DNA of 64,000 nucleotides, from assembly GCA_047936785.1 (NCBI GenBank), contig CP176394.1. One strand, given 5' to 3'. Both the position numbers and the translations under genes were made by a program. The notes under the pieces are model-generated. The model saw only the letters and a program-made list of their open reading frames with translations. It did no database searches and was not told the origin of the DNA. The DNA is from Acidaminobacterium chupaoyuni. Lineage in GTDB: Bacteria; Bacillota; Clostridia; Oscillospirales; Butyricicoccaceae. Positions 50,237-58,398 of this stretch are shown in pieces (within the stretch, counting starts at the first letter, position 1; each line of letters opens with the position of its first letter).

Positions 50237-52699
50237 ATCAGCCGGATCGCCAAGGTTGCTGTGGCAGCCGCCGTTATTTCCATCGATAAACCTTACAGCT
50301 ATCTTGTTCCGCCCCAAATGGAAGACGCCGTAGCCCGCGGCAGGCGCGTGATGGTGCCCTTTGGCCGCGGCAGCAAGCTGACCGAAGGCTTTGTTCTTGA
50401 AGTTTGCCCCGAAGAAGAACCGAAAAGGCTAAAGCCGCTGGCCCATGTTTTTGATGAGACCGTGGCGCTGGATGAAGAAATGCTGGCTTTGGCCGCATTT
50501 TTGCGAAAAAGGTATTTTTGCACCTTTTTTGAAGCCGCCGATCTGCTGGTTCCTCCGGGGGTATGGTCACAGAAGACGCCCCTTTATGAAAAAGCATCGG
50601 GGTGGGATTGGGAAACCGCCCAGAAGCTGTGCGGCGATGATTGGGATCTTGTGGCCATTGCCCAGATGATTTTTGAATCGTCCAAACCGATTTCCGAAAG
50701 CATGATGAAAAAAAGCTTTTCGGCCGAAGCCATCCGAAAGGGATGCAAAGTTCTGCTTGAAAAAGGGCTTATCGAGCAAACCTATGATTTTGAACCGGGC
50801 ATCAAAGATCAAACCATTCGAATGCTGAGCTTGGCCATGCCGCCGGAAGAAGCGATCTCAAAGCTTCGCCGGGGCAGCGGTTATGAAAATCGCGTGGAAA
50901 TATTAAAATATATTGCACAATTTGATCACATTCCCGAAAAAGAAGTTTGTTATATTACAGGTGCGCCCGCAAGCAGTGTTAGAACTCTGGTGAAAAACAA
51001 GCTGCTCAACAGCCGCGAAGAAGAGACCTATCGCCGGCCGGTGTTCACCGCCCGTGAGCAGGCAGAGAGCATTTGCCTCAATGAAGAACAGCAGGCGGCT
51101 TATGATTCCATCGGCGCGCTGGCGCCGCCCGCCGTGGCGCTTCTGCATGGGGTAACGGGCAGCGGCAAAACGCAGATCTATCTTGAACTGATCCATCGCT
51201 TTTTGGCCGAAGGGAAGAGCGCTATGCTGCTGGTGCCCGAAATTGCGCTGACCCCCCAGATGGTGCGGCAGTTTTGCGCGCATTTCCAAGAAAAGGTGGC
51301 TGTGCTTCACAGCGCGCTTTCACCGGCCCAGCGTTATGATGAATATAAGCGCATTCGGCAGGGGAAAGCCACTGTGGTGGTGGGAACGCGAAGCGCGGTG
51401 TTTGCGCCCATCAAAAATCTGGGCATCATCATTTTGGATGAAGAACAGGAATGGACTTATAAATCGGATATCACGCCGCGCTATCACGCGCGTGAGGTGG
51501 CAAAGTTCCGCTGTGTTCAGCAAAAGGCTTTGCTGGTGCTTGGTTCCGCCACCCCTGCCGTTGAAAGCTTTTATCACGCGGAACAGGGGCAATATCATCT
51601 TTTCAGTGTGACCGAGCGTTATCAGAACACGCCGCTGCCGAAAGTGGTGCTTTCCGATATGCGAAAGCATTTGAAAGAGGGAAACCCTTCTGTTTTCGGC
51701 GCGGAATTACAACAGGAACTGGAGATCAATTTAGAGCGCGGGGAACAAAGCATTCTCTTTTTGAACCGACGCGGCAACAGCCGCATGCTTACCTGCGTTT
51801 CTTGCGGTTATGTTCCGCAATGCCCCAATTGCAGCGCGGCGCTGACTTATCATTCCAAAAACAATCGCCTGATGTGCCATTACTGCGGCCATTCGGAACC
51901 CCTGCCCACCGTTTGCCCCCAATGCGGCGAAAGCAATTTAAAACTGGTGGGATGCGGCACGCAGAAAGCCCAGGAAGAATTGGAGGAACGATTCCCCGGC
52001 GTTTCGGTCATTCGCATGGATGCCGATACCACGGTGCAGCGCACTTCACATGAGAAACTGTTAGATCAATTTGCCAGCGGCGGCGGTGATATTTTATTGG
52101 GCACCCAGATGATCGCCAAAGGCCTCGATTTTGACAATGTTACCCTGGTGGGCGTTTTAGATGCCGATTTGTCGCTGTATAACGGCGATTACCGCGCGGG
52201 CGAAAGAACCTTTTCTCTTCTGACCCAGGTGGTGGGGCGTGCGGGGCGGCGCGAAAAAACAGGAAGGGCTGTTATTCAGACCTACACCCCCGAAAACGAA
52301 GTGATCCAGGCGGCGGCCGCTCAGGATTATCGGCGGTTTTATCGATATGAAATCGAAATGCGCAAAGCGCTGGATGCCCCGCCTTTTCATGATGTGATCT
52401 CTTTTCTGGTCAGCAGCGAAGCGCAGGCAAAGGCCGAACGGGCGGCCATGCGCCTGGCCGCTACCATTCGTCAAGGGTTTGCTTCGGCGGCTTATCGCGA
52501 AATCGCGGCGCCTGTTTTGGGCCCGGTGCAGCCTTGGCTTTATATGCTCAACAAGCGTTTTCGTTACCAGATCTTGTTCCGCGGGGCGGATGATGCAAAA
52601 ACAAGAGAGTTTATTGCCCGCATCTTGAAGGCTTTTTATGCGGATAACCAAAATCGGGTGGTCACGCTTATTGCCGATATCAACCCCTATTCGTTATAG
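50237..52699 (+). CDS. priA: Primosomal replication helicase PriA
   Basis: Restarts stalled replication forks; about 820 aa. Walker A GVTGSGKTQIY, motif II ILDEEQEWTYKSD (DEEQ rather than the more usual DEEH), and eight zinc cysteines between CVSCGYVPQCPNC and CPQCGESNLKLVGC. Motif VI region is VVGRAGRREKTG. The first usual start codon is GTG 50261, but it is 31 nt from the AAAGGAGG site and would remove the conserved strand IAKVAV. The AUC codon at 50237 is 7 nt from the site, with no ATG, GTG or TTG in frame between the upstream stop and 50261. The start is therefore given as 50237, with caution. Confidence 0.93.
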   Translation: MSRIAKVAVAAAVISIDKPYSYLVPPQMEDAVARGRRVMVPFGRGSKLTEGFVLEVCPEEEPKRLKPLAHVFDETVALDEEMLALAAFLRKRYFCTFFEAADLLVPPGVWSQKTPLYEKASGWDWETAQKLCGDDWDLVAIAQMIFESSKPISESMMKKSFSAEAIRKGCKVLLEKGLIEQTYDFEPGIKDQTIRMLSLAMPPEEAISKLRRGSGYENRVEILKYIAQFDHIPEKEVCYITGAPASSVRTLVKNKLLNSREEETYRRPVFTAREQAESICLNEEQQAAYDSIGALAPPAVALLHGVTGSGKTQIYLELIHRFLAEGKSAMLLVPEIALTPQMVRQFCAHFQEKVAVLHSALSPAQRYDEYKRIRQGKATVVVGTRSAVFAPIKNLGIIILDEEQEWTYKSDITPRYHAREVAKFRCVQQKALLVLGSATPAVESFYHAEQGQYHLFSVTERYQNTPLPKVVLSDMRKHLKEGNPSVFGAELQQELEINLERGEQSILFLNRRGNSRMLTCVSCGYVPQCPNCSAALTYHSKNNRLMCHYCGHSEPLPTVCPQCGESNLKLVGCGTQKAQEELEERFPGVSVIRMDADTTVQRTSHEKLLDQFASGGGDILLGTQMIAKGLDFDNVTLVGVLDADLSLYNGDYRAGERTFSLLTQVVGRAGRREKTGRAVIQTYTPENEVIQAAAAQDYRRFYRYEIEMRKALDAPPFHDVISFLVSSEAQAKAERAAMRLAATIRQGFASAAYREIAAPVLGPVQPWLYMLNKRFRYQILFRGADDAKTREFIARILKAFYADNQNRVVTLIADINPYSL

Positions 52700-52756
52700 C
52701 CCGAAGAACGATTTATCCCGCCGCAGAGTAAAAAATGTAAAAAAATCATATTCTAT

Positions 52757-53028
52757 ATGGTATAATAACCGCATAGCGGTTATTATACCAATTTCACGGC
52801 CCGCCTACGGCGCTGGCCACTTTATACCATTCCTGCTTCGCATGCATGGTATAAAACCGCATAGCGGTTATTATACCAATTTCACGGCCCGCCTACGGCG
52901 CTGGCCACTTTATACCATTTCTGCTTCGCATGCATGGTATAAAACCGCATAGCGGTTATTATACCAATTTCACGGCCCGCCTACGGCGCTGGCCACTTTA
53001 TACCATTCCTGCTTTGCAGGTATGACAA
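52757..53028. repeat. Array of about three 88-bp hairpin-rich repeats
   Basis: Units start at 52767, 52855 and 52943, exactly 88 bp apart, nearly identical; the third decays after about 75 bp. Each has two inverted repeats: AACCGC-ATA-GCGGTT within longer GGTATAA...TTATACC arms (a perfect 14-bp stem in copy 1, 52759-52789) and TATACCAT...ATGGTATA further on, with a GC-rich middle (GGCCCGCCTACGGCGCTGGCC). No ORF has support. It resembles an intergenic REP or MITE-like family. It fills most of the 433-bp gap between priA and def. Confidence 0.9.
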
Positions 53029-53132
53029 AATCAATCGAACCAGAAAGATCTTGCCGATAAAACGGACGATAGAAAACCGAAAACGATCATCGAGAAAATT
53101 GCGATAGAATCAAGTTAAAGGAGTCAGAAAAA

Positions 53133-53603
53133 ATGCCGATTCGAAAAATTGCCGTGGAAGGCGATGAATGCCTGACAAAGGTATGTAGACCTGTTACCGA
53201 ATTTAACGACCGCCTGTTTCAGCTGTTGGAAGATATGAACGACACGCTGAAAGAAGCGAAGGGGGCGGGCCTGGCCGCGCCGCAAGTGGGCGTTTTGCGC
53301 CGGGTGGCACTGGTTTTAGATGAAGAAAACGATACATTCTTAGAATTCATCAACCCACGCATTTTACACGCCGAAGGCATTCAGGATGGCGCGGAAGGAT
53401 GCCTGAGTGTGCCGGGAAGATATGGCATGGTTGACCGCCCGAAAAAGGTGACGGTGCTTTATCAAGACAGAACGGGCAAAGAGAAAAAAATCACCTTGGA
53501 AGATTTTTCGGCCCGCTGCGCCTGCCATGAGATCGATCACTTAGACGGCAAATTATATACACGCCTGGTAAAAGAATATTTAAAACCTGAGGATATGGAA
53601 TAA
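53133..53603 (+). CDS. def: Peptide deformylase
   Basis: Removes the formyl group from nascent proteins; 156 aa. All three motifs are present: GAGLAAPQVGV (44-54), EGCLSVPG with metal-binding Cys90, and HEIDH at 132-136. RBS AAAGGAG. The stop overlaps the fmt start by one base. It is separated from priA by the repeats, so it may use its own promoter, which I cannot place. Confidence 0.97.
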   Translation: MPIRKIAVEGDECLTKVCRPVTEFNDRLFQLLEDMNDTLKEAKGAGLAAPQVGVLRRVALVLDEENDTFLEFINPRILHAEGIQDGAEGCLSVPGRYGMVDRPKKVTVLYQDRTGKEKKITLEDFSARCACHEIDHLDGKLYTRLVKEYLKPEDME

Positions 53604-54535
53604 TGCGGATTGTATATATGGGAACACCGGATTTTGCGGTGGCGCCTTTGGAAAAGCTGATAGCGGAAGGTTATGAAGTGGCGGGCGTTTTCACCCAGCA
53701 GGATAAACCTAAAAACAGGGGAATGAAACTGACCCCGCCGCCGGTGAAAATCGCGGCAGAAAAGCACCGGATTCCTGTTTTTCAGCCCAGAAGCTTCAAA
53801 ACAGAAGAAGCCTTTGAAATGCTGCGCGGCTTAAACCCCGATTTGGTGGTAGTGACGGCCTATGGCAAATTATTGCCCAAGCGCGTTTTAGAGCTGCCGG
53901 TTCATGGCTGCATCAATGTGCATGCTTCTTTGCTGCCTGATTACCGTGGGGCAAGCCCCATTCAGCAGGTGCTGCTGCGCGATGAAAAAGAGACCGGCGT
54001 GACGATCATGCAAATGAATGAAGGCCTTGATACAGGCGATATGCTGCTGCAGAAAAAGCTGGCCATTGAACCGCGTGAAACCGCAGGAAGTTTACACGAT
54101 AAGCTGGCTGAACTGGGCGCGGAAGCGCTTATCGAGGCGGTGAAAGCGCTGGAAACCGGCAAGATCACAAGAACGCCTCAGCCTGCGGAATGCAGTTTTT
54201 ATGCACCGCTGATTCAAAAAGGCGATGGCAGCATCGATTTTGGCCGTTCGGCGCGCCAGATCGATTGCCAGGCCCGCGCCTTACAGCCGTGGCCGGGAAC
54301 CTTCGCGTTTTTAGGCGATCAGATGATCAAATTTTTTGGCATTTGCACAAAACAGCAATCTCATGCCCAGCCGATCGGCGCGATCATGGGCTGTGACGAA
54401 GAAGGAATGCAGGTGGCTTGCAAAGACGGGGTCGTGATGATCGCCGAGCTTCAGGCCCCCGGGGGAAAAAGAATGCGGTGCGCTGACTATTTCAGAGGGC
54501 ATCCATCCGAAAAAAATGGCTGCTTTCATAATTGA
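53603..54535 (+). CDS. fmt: Methionyl-tRNA formyltransferase
   Basis: Formylates initiator Met-tRNA using 10-formyl-THF; 310 aa. It begins MRIVYMGTPDFAVAPL and has the catalytic INVHASLLPDYRGASPIQ (Asn, His and the downstream Asp in EGLDTGDML). The C-terminal OB domain binds tRNA. Partner of Def in the formylation cycle. Confidence 0.97.
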   Translation: MRIVYMGTPDFAVAPLEKLIAEGYEVAGVFTQQDKPKNRGMKLTPPPVKIAAEKHRIPVFQPRSFKTEEAFEMLRGLNPDLVVVTAYGKLLPKRVLELPVHGCINVHASLLPDYRGASPIQQVLLRDEKETGVTIMQMNEGLDTGDMLLQKKLAIEPRETAGSLHDKLAELGAEALIEAVKALETGKITRTPQPAECSFYAPLIQKGDGSIDFGRSARQIDCQARALQPWPGTFAFLGDQMIKFFGICTKQQSHAQPIGAIMGCDEEGMQVACKDGVVMIAELQAPGGKRMRCADYFRGHPSEKNGCFHN

Positions 54536-54548
54536 AAGGTGAAGCAAT

Positions 54549-55238
54549 ATGTATATTGATTATTACTATTTGATTCTTGTTTTACCCGCGGCGATTTTCG
54601 CCATGTGGGCGCAGGCGCAGGTGAGCGGCACTTTTAATAAATATTCCCGCGTGCCCACCCGCAGCGGGATGACAGGCGCGATGGCCGCCGAAGCGGTTTT
54701 GCGCTCGGCCGGCATCAGCGATGTGCGAATCGAACATATTTCGGGCAATCTGACCGATCATTTCGATCCGCGCAGCAAAGTGATCCGTTTATCCGATTCC
54801 GTTTATCAATCTTCCAGCGTTGCGGCGGTGGGGGTTGCGGCCCATGAAGCGGGCCATGCCGTGCAGCATGCAGTGGGATATGCGCCCATCAAACTGCGCA
54901 ATGCCATTATTCCCGTTACGCAGATCGGTTCCACCCTTTCCATGCCGCTGCTGCTGATCGGGTTGTTTTTTAACTATCCGCCGCTGTTTTATGCGGGCAT
55001 CCTGTTTTTTGGCCTGGCAACGCTTTTCCAGCTGGTCACTTTGCCGGTGGAATTTAATGCCTCTCATCGCGCCATCGTGGCTTTGGATGAAGGTAGCCTG
55101 CTTTCTGAAGATGAACTGCCCGGCGCGAAAAAGACTTTGCGTGCAGCCGCATTGACTTATGTTGCCGCGCTGGCGGTTTCGGTGGCTCAGCTGCTGAGAT
55201 TGCTGCTGATCTTCGGCAGAAATAACCGTGATGATTAA
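54549..55238 (+). CDS. Neutral zinc metallopeptidase, membrane
   Basis: A 229-aa integral membrane protease of the Zn_peptidase_2 (YugP-like) family. One N-terminal helix, the zinc motif HEAGH at 99-103 followed by AVQHAVGYAPIKLRNAIIP, and three more hydrophobic segments after it. Often found in this position between fmt and rsmB in clostridia. Substrate unknown. RBS GAAAGGTGAAG. Confidence 0.9.
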   Translation: MYIDYYYLILVLPAAIFAMWAQAQVSGTFNKYSRVPTRSGMTGAMAAEAVLRSAGISDVRIEHISGNLTDHFDPRSKVIRLSDSVYQSSSVAAVGVAAHEAGHAVQHAVGYAPIKLRNAIIPVTQIGSTLSMPLLLIGLFFNYPPLFYAGILFFGLATLFQLVTLPVEFNASHRAIVALDEGSLLSEDELPGAKKTLRAAALTYVAALAVSVAQLLRLLLIFGRNNRDD

Positions 55239-55276
55239 AAACCAAAACACACCAGAGAAAATGGAGTATAAATAGA

Positions 55277-56608
55277 GTGGGAAATGCGAGAAATGCAGCG
55301 CTGGCAGGGCTGAAAGCTTTACGGATAAACGGCACTTGGCCCGATCAATTCGTGCAGCAGGATCTTTCAAAATATGAACTGGATGCCCGCGACAGCGGGC
55401 TTGCCGTGGCGCTGCTCTACGGAACCTTGGAGCATCGCAATCTGATCGATTTTTATTTGGAACAGTATTCTTCGATCAAGCTGAAAAAAATCATGCCGCA
55501 GGTTTTAGACTGCCTGCGTCTGGGCATTTATCAGCTGATCTGGATGGAGAAGATCCCCGATCACGCCACTGTAAGCGAAATGGTTCGTCTGGCCCGCAAA
55601 AGCGGCGGTGACCGCGCCGGTTCTTTCTGTAATGCGGTTTTGCGAAAGATCAGTTTGGAAAAAAGCAATCTGCCGGCAGTTCCCAAAGAAAATTTCGCGC
55701 ATTATCTGGCGGTGGAATATACACACCCCGAATGGTTCACCGAGAAAATGACAGCAATTTTGGGAAAAGAAGAGGCTGAGATGCTTTGCCGCGCGAACGA
55801 AAGCCACGAAGAAGTGACACTGCGCGTGAACACTTTGAAGATAACGGCGCCGCGGCTGAAAGAACTTTTGATACAGAAAGAGATCGAGGTTTCGGAACAC
55901 CGCTTTTTACCCCATTGTCTGGTGGTGCAAAACGGCGGTGATTTGACAAAGCTTCCCGAATTTGAACAGGGGCTGTTCTATATTCAAGATATCGCAAGCC
56001 AGCTGGCGGCATGGGCGCTGGGCGTCAAGCCGGGGCAGAATGTCATCGATCTATGCGCCGCCCCAGGTGGAAAAACAATGATTGCCGCGCAGATGCAGCA
56101 AGGTAAAGGCGATCTGCTTGCCATTGATGTTCATGAATTCAAATGCAAAGAACTGCAAAAAACAGCCAAACGCTATGGCGTGGAACATTTTAAAACCGCC
56201 TGCGCCGATTCTTCTGTGATGAACCCAAGTCTGCGTGATACCGCCGATCGGGTGATCTGCGATGTGCCGTGTTCCGGCATGGGCATTATCCGCAAAAAGG
56301 CAGATATCCGTTTTAAAACAGCCGAAGAAGTGAGGGAGATGCCCCCGCTTCAGCGAAAAATACTGGAATGCGCCGCCGCATATTGTGTTTTGGGCGGGAG
56401 TATTGTATATTCAACTTGCACGATCCTGCCTGAAGAAAACGAGCAGGTGGTAAAAGATTTTTTGGCGGGGCATCCCGAATTTTCGGCGGAAGCCTTTGAA
56501 CTGCCGGGATTTGGCCTGATCGAAGAGGGGCAGCGCACTTTTTATCCTCACCGCGACGGCACAGATGGTTTTTATATCGCCAAACTGAAAAAGGAAGCCT
56601 TGCTATGA
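55277..56608 (+). CDS. rsmB: 16S rRNA m5C967 methyltransferase
   Basis: A 443-aa methyltransferase. The NusB-like RNA-binding domain occupies residues 1-140. The SAM domain has DLCAAPGGKTMIAAQM, ICDVPCSGMGIIRKK and the catalytic Cys in YSTCTILPEENEQ. GTG start behind ATGGAG. Stop overlaps rlmN by 4 nt. Confidence 0.94.
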   Translation: MGNARNAALAGLKALRINGTWPDQFVQQDLSKYELDARDSGLAVALLYGTLEHRNLIDFYLEQYSSIKLKKIMPQVLDCLRLGIYQLIWMEKIPDHATVSEMVRLARKSGGDRAGSFCNAVLRKISLEKSNLPAVPKENFAHYLAVEYTHPEWFTEKMTAILGKEEAEMLCRANESHEEVTLRVNTLKITAPRLKELLIQKEIEVSEHRFLPHCLVVQNGGDLTKLPEFEQGLFYIQDIASQLAAWALGVKPGQNVIDLCAAPGGKTMIAAQMQQGKGDLLAIDVHEFKCKELQKTAKRYGVEHFKTACADSSVMNPSLRDTADRVICDVPCSGMGIIRKKADIRFKTAEEVREMPPLQRKILECAAAYCVLGGSIVYSTCTILPEENEQVVKDFLAGHPEFSAEAFELPGFGLIEEGQRTFYPHRDGTDGFYIAKLKKEALL

Positions 56609-57657
56609 CAGAAAAACAATGCATCAAATCGCTGCTGCCGGAAGAACTGGAAGCTTTTGTGAAAGAGCTGGGCCAGCCCTCTTATCGGGCCGGGCAGATT
56701 TTTCAGTGGCTCACCCAGGGGGTCACTTCATTCGATGAGATGACCAACCTTTCCAAAGAGTTTCGAACAAAGCTTGAAGCGCGCGCGTTTATCACGCATC
56801 CCGAGATCATTCGCAAACAGGTTTCTGCCAAAGACGGCACAGTAAAATATTTGTTTGGTCTTGCGGATGGGAACTGCATTGAAACAGTTGTGATGAAATA
56901 TGAGCATGGCAACAGCGTCTGTATTTCCACACAGGCCGGATGCCATATGGGCTGTGCCTTTTGCGCTTCATTTGAGCGCGGTGAAACCCGCGACCTGACG
57001 CCCGCCGAGATTTTGGATCAGGTTTTATTTGCCGAAAAAGACAGCGGCATGAAAATTTCGAATATCGTGTTGATGGGAACCGGCGAGCCTTTGGATAATT
57101 ATGAAAATGTGATCCGCTTTTTAAAGCTGGTTTCACACCCCAAGGGCATGAATATCGGCATGCGCCATATCTCGCTTTCCACCTGCGGCCTTGTGCCGCG
57201 CATTTATGATTTGGCAAAGCTCGATCTTCAGCTCACTTTATCAGTTTCGCTGCATGCGCCGTTTGATGAGATTCGAAACACCATCATGCCGGTGAATCAT
57301 AAATATCCGATCGCCCAGCTGATGAAGGCCTGCCGCGATTATTTCAATGAAACGGGCCGGCGCATTTCTTTTGAATATGCGATGATCGCAAATGTCAATG
57401 ACAATGAGCGCTGCGCATTGGAACTTTGCCGTTTGCTGCGGGGCATGATCTGTCATGTGAATCTGATTCCGCTCAACCATGTGGAAGGCAGCCCGCTGCT
57501 GCCATCGAGCAAAGAGAATATCAGAAAGTTTCAAAACATCCTGCTGCAGCATAAGGTGAACACCACTGTGCGAAGAAGCTTGGGCGGAGATATCGACGCT
57601 TCTTGCGGGCAGCTGAGAAGAAAAGCTCTTGCAGAAAAGAGGAAGAACGAAGAATGA
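56605..57657 (+). CDS. rlmN: Dual-specificity RNA methyltransferase RlmN
   Basis: Radical SAM enzyme that methylates C2 of A2503 in 23S rRNA and A37 of some tRNAs; 350 aa. Radical SAM motif CHMGCAFC (CxxxCxxC), GTGEPLDNYENV, and the methyl-carrying Cys near the end in DIDASCGQLR. Overlaps both neighbours by 4 nt. Confidence 0.96.
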   Translation: MTEKQCIKSLLPEELEAFVKELGQPSYRAGQIFQWLTQGVTSFDEMTNLSKEFRTKLEARAFITHPEIIRKQVSAKDGTVKYLFGLADGNCIETVVMKYEHGNSVCISTQAGCHMGCAFCASFERGETRDLTPAEILDQVLFAEKDSGMKISNIVLMGTGEPLDNYENVIRFLKLVSHPKGMNIGMRHISLSTCGLVPRIYDLAKLDLQLTLSVSLHAPFDEIRNTIMPVNHKYPIAQLMKACRDYFNETGRRISFEYAMIANVNDNERCALELCRLLRGMICHVNLIPLNHVEGSPLLPSSKENIRKFQNILLQHKVNTTVRRSLGGDIDASCGQLRRKALAEKRKNEE

Positions 57658-58385
57658 GAGTATGGAGCAAAACAGATGTAGGCGCCGTGAGAAAAGAAAA
57701 CCAGGATGCATTTGCAGAGCAACATTATAATCAGGAAGAAGCCCTGCTGATCGTATGCGACGGCATGGGCGGGGCAAAGGGCGGCGCGGTGGCCAGCAAA
57801 ATGGCCATTGAAACGATTTGCGAGGTGCTGGGGCAAAACATCAAACCCCATCGCACCACCACGCAGCTGGCCGATCTGCTGCTGGAAGCCGCCGAGAAAG
57901 CAAACAAAAAGGTGTTTGACACGGCGCTGGGCGATGAAAGCCTTAACGGCATGGGAACCACCATGGTTTGCCTGCTGCAAAGCGGCGATAACATGGTGGT
58001 GGGCAATATCGGCGACAGCCGCGCATACCTGATCGATGAAGACGGGATGCAGCAGATCACGGCCGATCATTCGCTGGTGGCCGAAATGCTGAGAAGAAAA
58101 GAGATCACCCCACAGCAGGCGCAGCATCATCCCAACAAGAATGTGATCACACGCGCGCTGGGGGTCGATCAGCGCGTGACCTGCGATATTTTTCCTTTGA
58201 AAAAGAAAAAAGGGCAATATATTCTTCTTTGCTCAGACGGCCTGACCAATGAGGTGAGCGAACCCGAAATTTATTATGAGGTCTATCATTCTCAAAAACC
58301 GGAACAGGCATGTGAAACCTTGATAGAAATTGCAAAAACCCGAGGCGGTCATGACAACATTACCGTTATGCTCGCATCATTTTAG
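57654..58385 (+). CDS. prpC: PP2C family protein Ser/Thr phosphatase PrpC
   Basis: Removes phosphate from PrkC and its substrates; 243 aa. Metal-binding residues: ENQDAF, CDGMGGAKGG, GDSRAYLI, CSDGLTNEV and GGHDNITVML. The start ATG overlaps the rlmN stop (ATGA); a longer frame lies within rlmN and is not used. Directly before prkC. Confidence 0.95.
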   Translation: MRVWSKTDVGAVRKENQDAFAEQHYNQEEALLIVCDGMGGAKGGAVASKMAIETICEVLGQNIKPHRTTTQLADLLLEAAEKANKKVFDTALGDESLNGMGTTMVCLLQSGDNMVVGNIGDSRAYLIDEDGMQQITADHSLVAEMLRRKEITPQQAQHHPNKNVITRALGVDQRVTCDIFPLKKKKGQYILLCSDGLTNEVSEPEIYYEVYHSQKPEQACETLIEIAKTRGGHDNITVMLASF

Positions 58386-58398
58386 GGAGGGTTAAACG

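Noticed and set aside
52638..52952. Plus-strand 104-codon frame crossing the end of priA and the repeats
   Set aside because: No RBS, overlaps priA out of frame and is made mostly of repeat sequence.
52757..53028. 88-bp repeats considered as a CRISPR or tRNA-like array
   Set aside because: The whole 88-bp unit repeats without unique spacers, and no cloverleaf or T-loop motif is present.
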